Shown here piece by piece: positions 1 to 11,796 of a DNA stretch of 64,000 bases; position 1 is the first letter of the stretch; each line of letters begins with the position of its first letter. Under the pieces are notes generated by a model. That model was not told where the DNA came from and ran no database searches. It worked only from the letters and a program-made list of their open reading frames with translations. Both the position numbers and the translations under genes were made by a program. Source of the DNA: Rhizobium leguminosarum bv. viciae USDA 2370 (GTDB lineage: Bacteria; Pseudomonadota; Alphaproteobacteria; Rhizobiales; Rhizobiaceae); contig NZ_MRDL01000036.1 in assembly GCF_002008365.1 (NCBI RefSeq), forward strand, positions 299,676-363,675. Reading direction: 5' to 3'.

Positions 1-2
1 CC

Positions 3-869
3 AACGCCAAACTCGCCAAATGGCTGGTCTCGATGGAAGGCGTCAAAAGCCTCGTCATCCTCGGTCATGCCGGCGAGGGCACCTTCCTCACGGAAGAGGA
101 GCGCCTTGCTCTCATCCACACTTATGTTGAAGCAGTCGACGGTGCCGTTCCGATCATTGCCGGGATTACCGGTGAAGGCACGAAGGTCGCCGCTGAAGAG
201 GCCAGGAAATGCAAGGCCGCTGGTGCCACCGGCGCACTCGTCTATCCCAACCACGGCTGGCTGCGTTTCGGCTTTCAGAAGGGAGCGCCTCAGGATCGCT
301 ACAAGGCAATCTGGCAGGAGTCTGGCCTTCAGTGCATCCTGTTCCAATATCCCGACGCCACCAAGGCATCATACGATCTCGATACACAGCTTGCGATTGC
401 CACACAGGAAGGCGTCGTCGCCACCAAGAACGGCGTGCGCAATATGAAGCGCTGGTATGTCGAAATTCCGGAGCTGAAGAAGGCCAATCCAAAGCTGCAG
501 GTTCTGAGCTGCCACGATGAATGGCTGCTGCCAACCATGTTCGATGTCGACGGTCTGCTCGTCGGTTATGGCAATATCGCGCCGGAGCTGCTCATCGACC
601 TGATCAAAGCTGGCAAGGCGCAGGACTATCCGGAAGCGCGCAAGATCTTCGAGCGCCTTCTTCCGGTGACGCGTGCCGTCTATCATCGCGGCTCTCATAT
701 GGAAGGCACCGTGGCCCTGAAACTCGGCCTCGTGCACCGCGGTATCCTTGACCACGCTACGATCCGCGAGCCGCTGAAGAGCCTTGGCGAAAAGGCCGAA
801 GCGGAGATCTTTGCTGCCTTCGACGCCGCCGGTATCGGTCGCGTTGACCAGTTGCTGGCTGCCGAGTGA
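3..869 (+). CDS. DapA/NAL-family aldolase (5' partial)
   Basis: The frame is open to the left edge, so the true start lies outside the window; the first visible codons read NAKLAKWLVSMEG. The product belongs to the dihydrodipicolinate synthase / N-acetylneuraminate lyase (TIM barrel, class I aldolase) family. Visible hallmarks are the N-terminal GEGTFLTEEER strand-helix, the Tyr in LFQYPDAT (equivalent of the catalytic Tyr in YNxP) and the Lys in VVATKNGVRN, the expected Schiff-base lysine. About 289 residues are present, close to the family's usual 290-310, so only a short N-terminus is missing. The substrate cannot be named: many rhizobial paralogues act on sugar-acid or hydroxyproline intermediates rather than lysine precursors. 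It is followed by a hairpin and, 197 bp on, by an MFS transporter remnant that may be a functional partner. Confidence 0.85.
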   Translation, partial: NAKLAKWLVSMEGVKSLVILGHAGEGTFLTEEERLALIHTYVEAVDGAVPIIAGITGEGTKVAAEEARKCKAAGATGALVYPNHGWLRFGFQKGAPQDRYKAIWQESGLQCILFQYPDATKASYDLDTQLAIATQEGVVATKNGVRNMKRWYVEIPELKKANPKLQVLSCHDEWLLPTMFDVDGLLVGYGNIAPELLIDLIKAGKAQDYPEARKIFERLLPVTRAVYHRGSHMEGTVALKLGLVHRGILDHATIREPLKSLGEKAEAEIFAAFDAAGIGRVDQLLAAE

Positions 870-879
870 CCTCTTTGAC

Positions 880-902
880 GCCCCTGCGCAGGTCGCAGGG
901 GC
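880..902 (+). terminator. Hairpin after the DapA-family gene
   Basis: Perfect 9-bp inverted repeat gcccctgcg / cgcaggggc with a 5-nt loop, starting 10 nt after the stop codon. It is GC-rich but lacks a following T-run, so it could be a weak terminator or a 3'-end-protecting stem. Confidence 0.5.
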
Positions 903-1066
903 GCATTCCGAAGGGAGGAGGAAACCATGGAAACTCGCCGAGGCAGACTTGAACGTCTTTGCAGGCCATTGCTCTGACAGGACGAACTGACGCGCAGTAG
1001 CAACCATCAAGCAGGAGCGCCCCTGGCCGGGAGAGTGGTAGGCCACGGGGCGAGAAGGAGGAACCA

Positions 1067-2445
1067 ATGGATGTCATGCAGCCTATGCCGGCTGAGACGG
1101 CGAATGCCGCTGATCCTCAGGCCGAAATCAGCGCTCGTCTGGAGCGCCTTCCCATCACCCGCGAGGTATTCTGGGCGCGCAATATCGTCGGCGCGGCAAC
1201 ATTCTTCGACGGCTACACGGTCATCGCCATCGCATATGCCATGCCCGTCCTCGTCCGCGAGTGGGGCCTGACTCCCTCACAGACAGGCATGATCCTGTCG
1301 ATGGGCTATCTGGGGCAGTTGATCGGTGCGATCCTGTTTGGCTGGCTTGCCGAGAAGGTCGGCCGGCTGAAAGTTCTTCTGTTCACGATCCTGCTCTTCG
1401 TCAGCATGGATGTCGCATGCCTGTTCGCTGCCGGAGCCGGCATGATGATGGCCTTTCGTTTCGTCCAGGGGATCGGCACCGGCGGCGAGGTTCCGGTCGC
1501 CAGCGCCTATATCAACGAGTTGATCGGGTCGAAGGGGCGCGGCAAGTTCTTCCTCCTCTATGAGGTCATGTTCCTGCTGGGCCTCGTCGGCGCCGGGCTG
1601 ATCGGCTACTTCCATGGTACCGGTTTACGGCTGGAAGGCGATGTTCGTCGTCGGTCTCGTTCCCGCAATCATCATGATTCCTCTGCGCTGGTTCCTGAAG
1701 GAATCACCGCGTTGGCTGGCTGCCAACGGCCGCTATGGCGAAGCAAACGCTATCGTCAGCCGCATGGAAGAGAGTGCCCGCGCAGCCGGCAAGGAACTGC
1801 CCGAGCCGAAGCTCATCCAGGCGCCGGTCCGCCGCAAGTCGGACTGGCGCGAGCTCTTCCAGGGCATTTACCTGAAGCGGACGCTTTCCATCTGGGCAAA
1901 CCGCCTATACGGTGGCCAACGGTACGATCACCTGGCTGCCGACCCTGTATCGACAGGTCTTCAATCTGCCGCTTCAAACCAGCATCTTCTATGGTTTCCT
2001 GACGTCGGTCGGCGGCGTGATCGCCGCCGTCATCTGCGCGCTGCTCATCGACAAAGTGGGACGCAAGCGCTGGTACACCGGTGCACTGCTTCTCGCTCCC
2101 GTGCCGCTGCTGGCTCTCGCATGGCTCGGCGCGACGTCTCCCATCCAGGTTCTGGTTCTTGCCGGTCTCGCTTATGCGATTGTCCAGACCGTCACATTCT
2201 CCCTGTACCTATACTCGGCAGAGATCTACCCAACGCGCCTCAGGGCACTGGGAACAGGAACCGGCAGCGCCTGGCTTCGCTTGGGATCATCGGCCGGTCC
2301 GATCCTCGTCGGCACGGTGATGTCTTCCATGGGCATCCAGTATGTCTTTGCGAGCTTCGCAGCCATTCTGATCGTCGGTGCGATCATCACGGTGTTGTTT
2401 GCGGTCGAAACCAAGGATCGCGTGCTGGAGGAGCTTTCTCCGTAA
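1067..2445 (+). pseudogene. MFS transporter, two frameshifts
   Basis: Major facilitator transporter (sugar or aromatic-acid proton symporter type) with typical segments in order: FFDGYTVIAIAYAMP, GWLAEKVGRLKVL (loop 2-3 motif), RFVQGIGTGGEVPVASAYINE, RWFLKESPRWLA, YSAEIYPTRLRALGTG and a C-terminal VETKDRVLEEL. The reading frame changes twice. Near 1612-1613 one extra C in ttccatgg moves the frame: removing it restores GYFMVPVYGWK. Near 1895-1905 a second shift of the same sense occurs between RTLSIWA and AYTVANGTITW. Treating both as one-base insertions restores a 458-residue protein of normal length. A strong ribosome site (aaggagga, 1055-1062) precedes the ATG. Everything outside the two sites looks well conserved, so this is either a very recent pseudogene or two sequencing errors. 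No programmed-frameshift signal was recognised. Confidence 0.8.
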
Positions 2446-2522
2446 CGGTTGAAAATGCGATCTGATCGGCTTTGAGCTGGCGGATGAAAATCCGCCAGTT
2501 TCATTTGATTGTCGTTCCGACT

Positions 2523-2632
2523 ACTGCATCATTCCTTAAATCGGAATCGATTTAAGGATAAAATTATGCAGCAATTCAAAGCGTTACAGCATCCTCTGTA
2601 CGTCTGAAAAGACGCGCGGCGCTGTAATTTGA
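2523..2632 (+). repeat. RIME-like intergenic repeat, A unit copy 1
   Basis: Mosaic element with an inverted repeat (ccttaaatcgga / tcgatttaagg), then aattatgca, then aattcaaagcgttacagc, then a GC-rich palindrome ending gacgcgcggcgctgtaa. The same order of blocks recurs at 44464-44569, 38138-38240 and, inverted and truncated, at 52672-52740. It resembles the Rhizobium-specific intergenic mosaic elements known from the literature. It lies between the MFS remnant and a convergent small gene. Confidence 0.65.
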
Positions 2633-2674
2633 CCGGCGCCGACGGGAGGTCAGGCGACGCCGGATGCGGTTCCG

Positions 2675-2983
2675 CTATCGCTGGCAAACTTTGACGCGAT
2701 AGGGATTGCCCCAATCGTCGTGCAACCATTCGAAATGGCAATAGTCCGGCCGATAGTAAGTCCGGTAAACGGGGTAGGGGCGGTAAGCGGGATAATCGGG
2801 ATAGACCGGGTAGGCGGGACGGGCGGCCTCCGACAGCAGGGCGCCGCCGACGACGCCGGCGGCAAGGCCGCCCCAGAAGGCATCGCGTGGACGGGCATCG
2901 GCGGTGGTGGCGGTGGCGAGCGAGGCGCCGGCGAAGGTCAGGGCGATCAGGCCCGTCGCCATGGTCTTATGAAGAACGGACAT
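2675..2983 (-). CDS. Small exported Tyr/Pro-rich protein
   Basis: 102-residue protein with a clear Sec signal peptide (MSVLHKTMATGLIALTFAG then ALA-like TATTADA, probable cleavage near residue 30). A Gly/Ala-rich hydrophobic stretch (WGGLAAGVVGGALLSEAA) follows, then a YPVYPDYPAYRPYPVYRTYY low-complexity segment, and a C-terminus with two cysteines (CHFEWLHDDWGNPYRVKVC) that could form a disulfide. Such glycine-zipper plus Tyr/Pro-rich envelope proteins are common in Rhizobiales, but no function is known to me. The ribosome site aaagga sits 10 nt before the ATG. A perfect hairpin lies just upstream in the leader. Confidence 0.75.
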   Translation of the reverse strand: MSVLHKTMATGLIALTFAGASLATATTADARPRDAFWGGLAAGVVGGALLSEAARPAYPVYPDYPAYRPYPVYRTYYRPDYCHFEWLHDDWGNPYRVKVCQR

Positions 2984-3000
2984 GGTATTTTCCTTTCATG

Positions 3001-3025
3001 GGCATGGCTTCGATAAAGCCATGCC
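3001..3025 (-). promoter_or_regulatory. 5'-leader hairpin before the small exported gene
   Basis: Perfect 10-bp stem ggcatggctt / aagccatgcc with a 5-nt loop. On the minus-strand transcript it ends only about 5 nt before the AAAGGA ribosome site of the gene at 2675-2983. Its position suggests a translational control or mRNA-stability element; no protein or RNA partner is evident. Confidence 0.4.
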
Positions 3026-3300
3026 GAGACTCGGCCCGGATCGCGGCGACGCAATGGCCGCGCAAGCGGTTTCGGCATTAAATTTTCGTCATGATTTCAA
3101 GGGATCCCGACGTCGAAAGAATTATTGCGAGCGTCCTTTCAGTCTCGTGCAAGCCCGGGCTCGTAATCTCGAATTATCTTCAGCTTGGTGAGCCGGCTCG
3201 TAAAATTCCGCTGTCGAAATTTATGGTTAAAACCTTGTTAAAAGCCTTGGCGTTTTAGTTTTTGTAGTCGATATTTCATTCATTGCGGGAGCGATATTTT
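3026..3300. other. Intergenic region between divergent genes
   Basis: This is the divergent promoter region for the small exported gene (minus) and the hybrid kinase (plus). It becomes AT-rich from about 3190 to 3280. I see no long ORF, repeat or confident promoter; only the leader hairpin at 3001-3025 stands out nearby. Confidence 0.5.
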
Positions 3301-6650
<3,350 letters not shown>

Positions 6651-6657
<7 letters not shown>

Positions 6658-7394
6658 TCTGCGCGCTGACTGGGGGATGCCTTGATGCCACAGAGCATTT
6701 CGCGCTTGCCGGCGAAGCCCGTACGGCGCTCGACGGCAAAACCCGCGGCGATGAGATTACGGCGCACGAAACCGGCAGCCGCATAGGTGGCGAAAGTGCC
6801 GCCGGCTGCGCTTTTCTCGCAGACGAGCCGCATCAGTTCCTCCGACCACATATCGCTGTTGCGCGACGGGGCGAAGCCGTCGAGATACCAGGCGTCGAAG
6901 TCGTCTTCGGCTGCCGCGACGCCGTCCAAGGCATAGCCGCATACGACGCTGAGCGTCGTCTGGGCGTCGAGATCGAGTCGCACGATACCGGCCGGTATTT
7001 CCGGCCAGGCCGCCGTCAGCACCGGACGTTCGGCATCGATCTCCGGCCAGTGCGACAGCGCCCGGCCGATTTCTTCGCCGCGCATCGGGTGGAGTTCGAA
7101 GGAGGTGAAATGCAGGTGCTGGCCGTCGGCACGGTGGAGCTTCCATTGCCGCCAGGTTTCGGCGAAGTTCAGGCCGGTGCCGAAGCCGAGTTCTCCGATC
7201 CGGAATCTCTGCCGCCCGTTCCAGCGTTCCGGCAGGCCGTTACCGGCGAGAAAAACGTGGCCGCATTCCAGCCGCCCATCGGTCTGGCAATAAAAATGAT
7301 CGCCAAAGGCGGTGGAATAGGGCATATCGCCGTCGCGCCATTCGAGCGGCTGCGGCGCGCCCGCGCCAATCTGATCGGGGTTCACGTCTGTCAT
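6651..7394 (-). CDS. mnmD: tRNA 5-methylaminomethyl-2-thiouridine methyltransferase MnmD
   Basis: 247-residue class I SAM methyltransferase of the MnmD (DUF752) family, which completes the mnm5s2U34 wobble base of tRNAs. It shows the SAM-binding loop ELGFGTGLNFAET (about residues 68-80), the substrate-site segment DDFDAWYLDGFAPSRNSDMW and the C-terminal GTFATYAAAGFVRRNLIAAGF. In E. coli this domain is fused to an FAD-dependent oxidase in MnmC. Here the oxidase-like protein is the next gene but on the opposite strand. The two ATG codons share two bases in a CATG, so each gene's promoter must lie inside the other or both leaders are extremely short. No strong ribosome site precedes this start. 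Confidence 0.9.
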
Positions 7395-8571
7395 GGAAAA
7401 AGCCGATAGTCCTCAGCCGGTCTCAGGTCAATCATCCTCAGAATTGCTGATCGTCGGCGGCGGTATCATGGGGCTCTGGGCGGCCGTCCATGCCGAGCGC
7501 CGGGGCATCCGTACTCTTGTTGCTGACGCCGGGAGGTTGGGCGAAGGTGCAAGCGGCGGCCTGCTCGGCGCGCTGATGCCGCATATGCCGGACCGGTGGT
7601 CGGAGAAGAAGCAGTTCCAGTTCGATGCGCTGGTCTCGCTCGAAGCCGAAATCACAGCGCTCGAAGCCGAGACCGGGCTTTCCGCCGGGTATAACAGGTC
7701 CGGACGGCTGATCCCGCTGCCGAAGCCGCATCTCAAAAAAATAGCGCGCGGCCATTTCGAGGACGCTGAACAGCATTGGCGGGTGGGCGAGCGCCGCTTC
7801 CATTGGCATGTGCTCGACAGGCCACCGGTCAACGGCTGGATCGAGGCGTCCGCCGGCGAGAGCGGCTTCGTGCACGACACGCTCGCCGCGCGCGTTGCGC
7901 CCCGCTTGCTGATCGCAGCGCTTATCGCCTTCCTTCGGCGAGCAAAGCATGTTCGTATCCTGGAGCATGCGACGGTTGCCGGCCTCGATCCTGATCGCGG
8001 CACGACCGAAATCAACGGTGAAACGATCACTTTCAGTCACTGCATCGTGGCCGCCGGCCATCGCTCCTTTCCATTGCTGCAAGAACTGACGCCGGGGCTG
8101 AAACAACCGCTCGGCCAGCCGGTCAAGGGACAGGCAGCACTGTTGAAAGCCGATATTGACCCGGCGCTGCCGACGATCTTTCTCGACGGGCTCTATGTCA
8201 TCGCGCATGAGGGCGGGCACGTGGCAATCGGCAGCACCAGCGAGAACCGTTTTGACGATCCCACCTCGACCGACGCCCAGCTCGACGTGCTGATCGAGGC
8301 GGCGCGCGGCATCGTGCCGACGCTTCGCGACGCTCCCGTTGTCGAACGCTGGGCCGGGCTTCGTCCGAAGGCGATCGACCGGGATCCAATGATCGGCCGC
8401 CATCCCGATCACCGGCGCCTGATCGCGCTGACCGGCGGCTTCAAGGTCAGCTTCGGCCTCGCCCACCGGCTGGCGGAGGCGGCGATATGTATCGCAGGCG
8501 ATACAGACTGCGGATTTCTGCTGCCGGAAAGCTTCGCAATTTCAAGCCATATTGCGACGGCTTCACGTTAA
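7393..8571 (+). CDS. FAD-dependent oxidoreductase (DAO/MnmC-C-like)
   Basis: 392-residue D-amino-acid-oxidase superfamily protein. The N-terminal dinucleotide fold reads LLIVGGGIMGLWAAVHAERRG (about residues 18-38), followed by GEGASGGLLGALMPHM, and near the C-terminus RWAGLRPKAIDRDPMIG and GGFKVSFGLAH, both typical FAD/substrate-site segments of DAO-fold enzymes. It sits head-to-head with mnmD, so by gene context it may be the stand-alone counterpart of the MnmC oxidase domain that removes the carboxymethyl group from cmnm5U. That is inference, since rhizobia have many DAO proteins. The ATG at 7393 overlaps the mnmD start; a TTG at 7444 is a possible alternative. A perfect palindrome covers its stop codon. 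Confidence 0.8.
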   Translation: MEKADSPQPVSGQSSSELLIVGGGIMGLWAAVHAERRGIRTLVADAGRLGEGASGGLLGALMPHMPDRWSEKKQFQFDALVSLEAEITALEAETGLSAGYNRSGRLIPLPKPHLKKIARGHFEDAEQHWRVGERRFHWHVLDRPPVNGWIEASAGESGFVHDTLAARVAPRLLIAALIAFLRRAKHVRILEHATVAGLDPDRGTTEINGETITFSHCIVAAGHRSFPLLQELTPGLKQPLGQPVKGQAALLKADIDPALPTIFLDGLYVIAHEGGHVAIGSTSENRFDDPTSTDAQLDVLIEAARGIVPTLRDAPVVERWAGLRPKAIDRDPMIGRHPDHRRLIALTGGFKVSFGLAHRLAEAAICIAGDTDCGFLLPESFAISSHIATASR

Positions 8572-8578
8572 ACGTGAA
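8562..8578. promoter_or_regulatory. 17-bp perfect palindrome, candidate operator
   Basis: ttcacgtt-a-aacgtgaa is a perfect 8-bp inverted repeat around one base. It spans the stop codon of the DAO gene and lies 108 bp before the first gene of the purine operon. It has no T-run, and the symmetric core resembles operators of dimeric repressors (LacI/GntR-like), so it is a candidate control site for the purine operon. No regulator gene adjoins it. Confidence 0.4.
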
Positions 8579-8685
8579 TTAGGCGCCGCTGCGTTTCGTT
8601 ATTCTGTCATGGAAATCACCTATCTGCTTGCGCATCGACAGCGCCGGATCTCACCGGCGCTCACTTCCTTGATGGAGGAAATTGC

Positions 8686-9393
8686 ATGCGCTATGCCATT
8701 TGCTTCACGCCTCCGGCGAGCGATCCGTTGTCGCTCGTGGCCGCCAATTGGCTTGGCCGAAACGTGTTTTCGGGCGATATGATGGAGCCTCCGGCAGTCC
8801 GTGGCCTCGGCATTCACGAGATCGCCTTCCATACCGCGGTGCCGCGGCGCTACGGATTTCACGGCGTTTTGAAGGCGCCGTTCCACTTGTCCCGCGACAT
8901 GCCCGAATCGCAACTCCTGCGCGATCTGATGCGTTTTTCCGGGACCTTTGTTCCCTTCCAGATTCCGCGCATCGAAGTCGCCCGGCTCGGCAATTTCTAC
9001 AGCCTGCTGCCGAGCACTCCCTGCGAGCAGATCCAGTATCTCGCTTCGGCGATCGTGCAGGAATTCGATCGTTTCCGCGCGCCGCTCAGCGAGGCTGAGA
9101 TCGAACGCAGCGATCCGGACGGGCTATCGGCGACGCAATTTGCCAATCTGCATCGCTGGGGCAATCCCTACGTGATGGAGGAATTCCGCTTTCATATGCC
9201 GGTGACGGGTCCCGTCAACGCGATCGACATGCCGCGCATCGAGCCGGTGTTGCGGACAATCTTCGAGCCTGTCCTCACCGAGCCTGTCACGGTTTCGAAC
9301 GTGGCGCTGATGATAGAGGAGGGCACGGGCGGTCCTTTCCGCGTTCACTCGCTGCATCCGATGGGCAAGGTCAGCGCGCGCAAAATCGCCTAA
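8686..9393 (+). CDS. DUF1045 protein, 2H-phosphoesterase-like
   Basis: 235 residues of the DUF1045 family, which is often met beside phosphonate or purine catabolic genes. Two H-x-[VT/S]-type signatures are visible, RYGFHGVLKAPFHL (about residues 47-60) and EEFRFHMPVTGP (about 165-176), spaced as in the 2H phosphoesterase superfamily (cyclic phosphodiesterases/ligases). Both histidines are intact, so an enzyme is likely, but its substrate is unknown to me. It is the first gene of the plus-strand purine/ureide operon and ends 115 bp before puuE. The start has the ribosome site ggagg 7-8 nt upstream. Confidence 0.75.
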   Translation: MRYAICFTPPASDPLSLVAANWLGRNVFSGDMMEPPAVRGLGIHEIAFHTAVPRRYGFHGVLKAPFHLSRDMPESQLLRDLMRFSGTFVPFQIPRIEVARLGNFYSLLPSTPCEQIQYLASAIVQEFDRFRAPLSEAEIERSDPDGLSATQFANLHRWGNPYVMEEFRFHMPVTGPVNAIDMPRIEPVLRTIFEPVLTEPVTVSNVALMIEEGTGGPFRVHSLHPMGKVSARKIA

Positions 9394-9508
9394 GGATGCT
9401 GATGAGCTAAAGCCTTGTGCCGTAAAGGCAAAATCCGGCAGAGCAGTTTCCGTCTCGACATTCCGGCTGCGGATGCTACCGTTCCCCGTCTTTTCAGAAG
9501 GTGATTTG

Positions 9509-10432
9509 ATGGTATCCGAGACTTATCCGCGCAATCTCGTTGGTTACGGGCGTCTGACGCCTGATCCGAAATGGCCGGACGAGGCACGCGTCGCCGTGCA
9601 GTTCGTCATCAACTACGAGGAGGGCGGCGAAAGCTCGATCCTCGACGGCGATCCAGCTTCCGAAAACCTGCTGTCGGAGATCGTCGGTGCGGCCGCCTGG
9701 CCAGGGCAGCGCAACCTCAACATGGAATCGATCTACGAATATGGTTCGCGTGCCGGCTTCTGGCGGCTTTGGCGCATGTTCACCGATCTCAAGGTGCAGG
9801 CGACCGTCTACGGCGTGACGCTGGCGATGGCCCGCAACCCCGAGGCCGTCGCTGCGATGAAGGAGGCCGGCTGGGAGATCGCCAGCCACGGCTACCGCTG
9901 GCTGGAATATAAGGATTTTCCCGAAGATCTGGAGCGCAAGCATATCCTCGAAGCCGTGCGACTGCACACCGAACTCACCGGCGTGCGGCCCTACGGCATG
10001 TATCAGGGCAAGCCTTCCGACAACACGCTGCGACTGGTGCAGGAGGAGGGCGGTTTCCTTTATTCCTCCGATTCCTACGCCGACGACCTGCCTTACTGGG
10101 TGAAGGGCGTCGACGGGAAACCCTTCCTGATCATTCCGTATACGCTTGAAACCAATGATATGCGATTTGCGACGCCGCAGGGCTTCAATGCCGGCGATCA
10201 GTTCTTCACCTATCTGAAGGATGCCTTCGATACGCTTTATGAGGAAGGCAAGGCGGGCAGCCCGAAGATGATGTCAGTCGGCCTGCATTGCCGCCTCGTC
10301 GGACGTCCGGGCCGGGCAGCGGCGCTGAAACGCTTCATCGAATATGTGCTGAAGCACGACAATGTCTGGATTCCACGCCGCATCGAGATCGCCGAACACT
10401 GGCACAAGCACCATCAGCCGGAAGCGCTTTGA
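9509..10432 (+). CDS. puuE: Allantoinase PuuE (polysaccharide-deacetylase fold)
   Basis: 307-residue metal-independent allantoinase of the polysaccharide-deacetylase (CE4-like) superfamily, which opens allantoin to allantoate. Characteristic segments are YGRLTPDPKWPDEARVAVQF, NMESIYEYGSRAGFWRL, WEIASHGYRWLEY and SVGLHCRLVGRPGRAAALKRF. The chosen ATG (MVSETYPRNL) has agaaggtga 4-10 nt upstream and matches where the family begins; an earlier ATG at 9473 would add 12 unrelated residues. The stop overlaps the uraD start (TGATG), so the two are translationally coupled. Operon position with uraD, allA and uraH fits the PuuE assignment rather than a cell-wall deacetylase. Confidence 0.93.
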   Translation: MVSETYPRNLVGYGRLTPDPKWPDEARVAVQFVINYEEGGESSILDGDPASENLLSEIVGAAAWPGQRNLNMESIYEYGSRAGFWRLWRMFTDLKVQATVYGVTLAMARNPEAVAAMKEAGWEIASHGYRWLEYKDFPEDLERKHILEAVRLHTELTGVRPYGMYQGKPSDNTLRLVQEEGGFLYSSDSYADDLPYWVKGVDGKPFLIIPYTLETNDMRFATPQGFNAGDQFFTYLKDAFDTLYEEGKAGSPKMMSVGLHCRLVGRPGRAAALKRFIEYVLKHDNVWIPRRIEIAEHWHKHHQPEAL

Positions 10433-10932
10433 TGGTGTCGCGCGAGGATTTCGTCTCCCGCTTCGGCGGCGTCTTTGAACATTCGCCTTTCATCGCCGAG
10501 CGCGCCTATGACGCCGGCCCCGTGATAGAGCCGCTGACGGCGGCCGGCGTGCATGCGTCGCTGACCGCCATCTTCCGCGCGGCAAGCCCGCAGGAGCGTC
10601 TCGGCGTGCTCAACGCCCATCCTGACCTTGCCGGGCGCCTCGCGATATCGGGCGAACTCACCGAGGACAGCCGGAAGGAGCAGGCCGGCGCCGGTCTCGA
10701 TCGCTTGAGCCCAGCCGAGTATGCCCGATTCACCGAACTCAATTCGATCTATGTCGAAAAATTCGGCTTTCCCTTCATCATCGCCGTCAAGGGTCTCGGC
10801 AAGGACGATATCCTGTCGGCGTTCGAAACACGGATCGGCAATGATCGGCATGAGGAATTTGTGACCGCGACGGCGCAGGTCGAACGGATCGCGCTGCTGC
10901 GGCTGACATCGATGCTGCCGGAGGCTGAATGA
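10432..10932 (+). CDS. uraD: OHCU decarboxylase UraD
   Basis: 166-residue 2-oxo-4-hydroxy-4-carboxy-5-ureidoimidazoline decarboxylase, which converts the product of 5-hydroxyisourate hydrolysis to S-allantoin. It shows the family motif NAHPDLAGR (about residues 58-66, including the catalytic His), the EQAGAGLDRLSPAEYARFTELN helix and KFGFPFIIAVKG. Its start ATG overlaps the puuE stop (TGATG) and its own stop overlaps the next start (ATGA). The gene is separate from uraH, unlike the fused forms known in some bacteria. Confidence 0.93.
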   Translation: MVSREDFVSRFGGVFEHSPFIAERAYDAGPVIEPLTAAGVHASLTAIFRAASPQERLGVLNAHPDLAGRLAISGELTEDSRKEQAGAGLDRLSPAEYARFTELNSIYVEKFGFPFIIAVKGLGKDDILSAFETRIGNDRHEEFVTATAQVERIALLRLTSMLPEAE

Positions 10933-11291
10933 AAGAGCGGCGCGCCATCGACTATCTCAATGAAATGTATGAGGCGGCATCCGAAGCGCTGTCTTTCGTC
11001 GGCGGAATGGATGAGGCGGCGTTCGCCGGGGACAAGCTCACCTTCAAGGCTGTTGCCTTCTGCCACTTCACCATCGGTGCGGCGGCGTCCCGACTGCTCG
11101 TCAACCATCCGGAATTTGCGACTGAGCATCCCGATCTGCCATGGACGAGAATCTGTGGCATGGGTAACCGTATCCTCGAGGAAGTCTTCGATCTCAGTCC
11201 GTCGAACATATGGGAGGCGACCTATCGCACGCTGCCGGAGCTTCTTTCCGCGATCGATGCTGTCCGTTACTGGCATGCCCAAGGCGAATGA
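10929..11291 (+). CDS. DUF86 (HepT-like HEPN) protein, active site lost
   Basis: 120 residues with the DUF86/HepT pattern: helical [20 protein letters not shown], a central [15 protein letters not shown] and the loop [17 protein letters not shown] followed by [16 protein letters not shown]. In active HepT toxins this loop reads G-x-R-N-x3-H-x-Y and supplies the R-x4-H ribonuclease residues. Here the Arg is Gly, the His is Glu and the Tyr is Val, so nuclease activity is not expected. No nucleotidyltransferase (MntA) antitoxin lies beside it. It is locked into the purine operon by a 4-bp overlap with uraD and a 4-bp gap to allA. A structural or regulatory role in ureide metabolism is an inference. 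Confidence 0.7.
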   Translation: MKERRAIDYLNEMYEAASEALSFVGGMDEAAFAGDKLTFKAVAFCHFTIGAAASRLLVNHPEFATEHPDLPWTRICGMGNRILEEVFDLSPSNIWEATYRTLPELLSAIDAVRYWHAQGE

Positions 11292-11295
11292 AGCC

Positions 11296-11796
11296 ATGTC
11301 CGAATTTCTCGAGATCCGCCCGCTCACCAAATCCGCCTTCGCTCCCTTCGGCGAGGTGATTGAGGCCGATCCGGCCTCGATGCGGTTCATCAATGGCGGC
11401 ACGACGGAGCGTTTTCATGCGCTGGCCACCGCTGATGCGACGGGCGAGGGCGCAGGCGTCATCATCAACCTCTTTCGCGGACAGCCGCGCAGCTTCCCCT
11501 ATGACGTCGGGATGATGGAGCGCCACCCCCTCGGCAGCCAGAGTTTCTCGCCGGTCTCGGGCCGTCCTTTTCTCGTCGTCGTCTCCGAGGACGAGAACGG
11601 CCGCCCGGGCAGGCCGCAGGTGTTTCTGGCGCGCGGCGACCAGGGCGTAAACTACCGCCGCAATGTCTGGCATCATCCGCTGATGGCGCTCGACCAAGCC
11701 TCAGACTTCCTGGTCGTCGACCGCGACGGGCCAGGCAACAATCTGGAAGAATTCTTCTTCGAAGCCCCTTTTATCATCAAAGAGCCAGCCCCATGA
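11296..11796 (+). CDS. allA: Ureidoglycolate lyase
   Basis: 166-residue cupin-type ureidoglycolate lyase, releasing glyoxylate and urea. Family landmarks are [17 protein letters not shown] at the N-terminus, [23 protein letters not shown] (conserved His/Gln metal or substrate region) and [14 protein letters not shown] near residue 120. The ATG chosen follows the DUF86 stop by 4 bp. The stop overlaps the uraH start (ATGA). The enzyme needs ureidoglycolate, which implies an allantoate-degrading enzyme encoded elsewhere. Confidence 0.93.
   Translation: MSEFLEIRPLTKSAFAPFGEVIEADPASMRFINGGTTERFHALATADATGEGAGVIINLFRGQPRSFPYDVGMMERHPLGSQSFSPVSGRPFLVVVSEDENGRPGRPQVFLARGDQGVNYRRNVWHHPLMALDQASDFLVVDRDGPGNNLEEFFFEAPFIIKEPAP

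Noticed and set aside
10929..11291. HepT/MntA toxin-antitoxin pair
   Set aside because: No nucleotidyltransferase gene beside it and the ribonuclease residues are lost.
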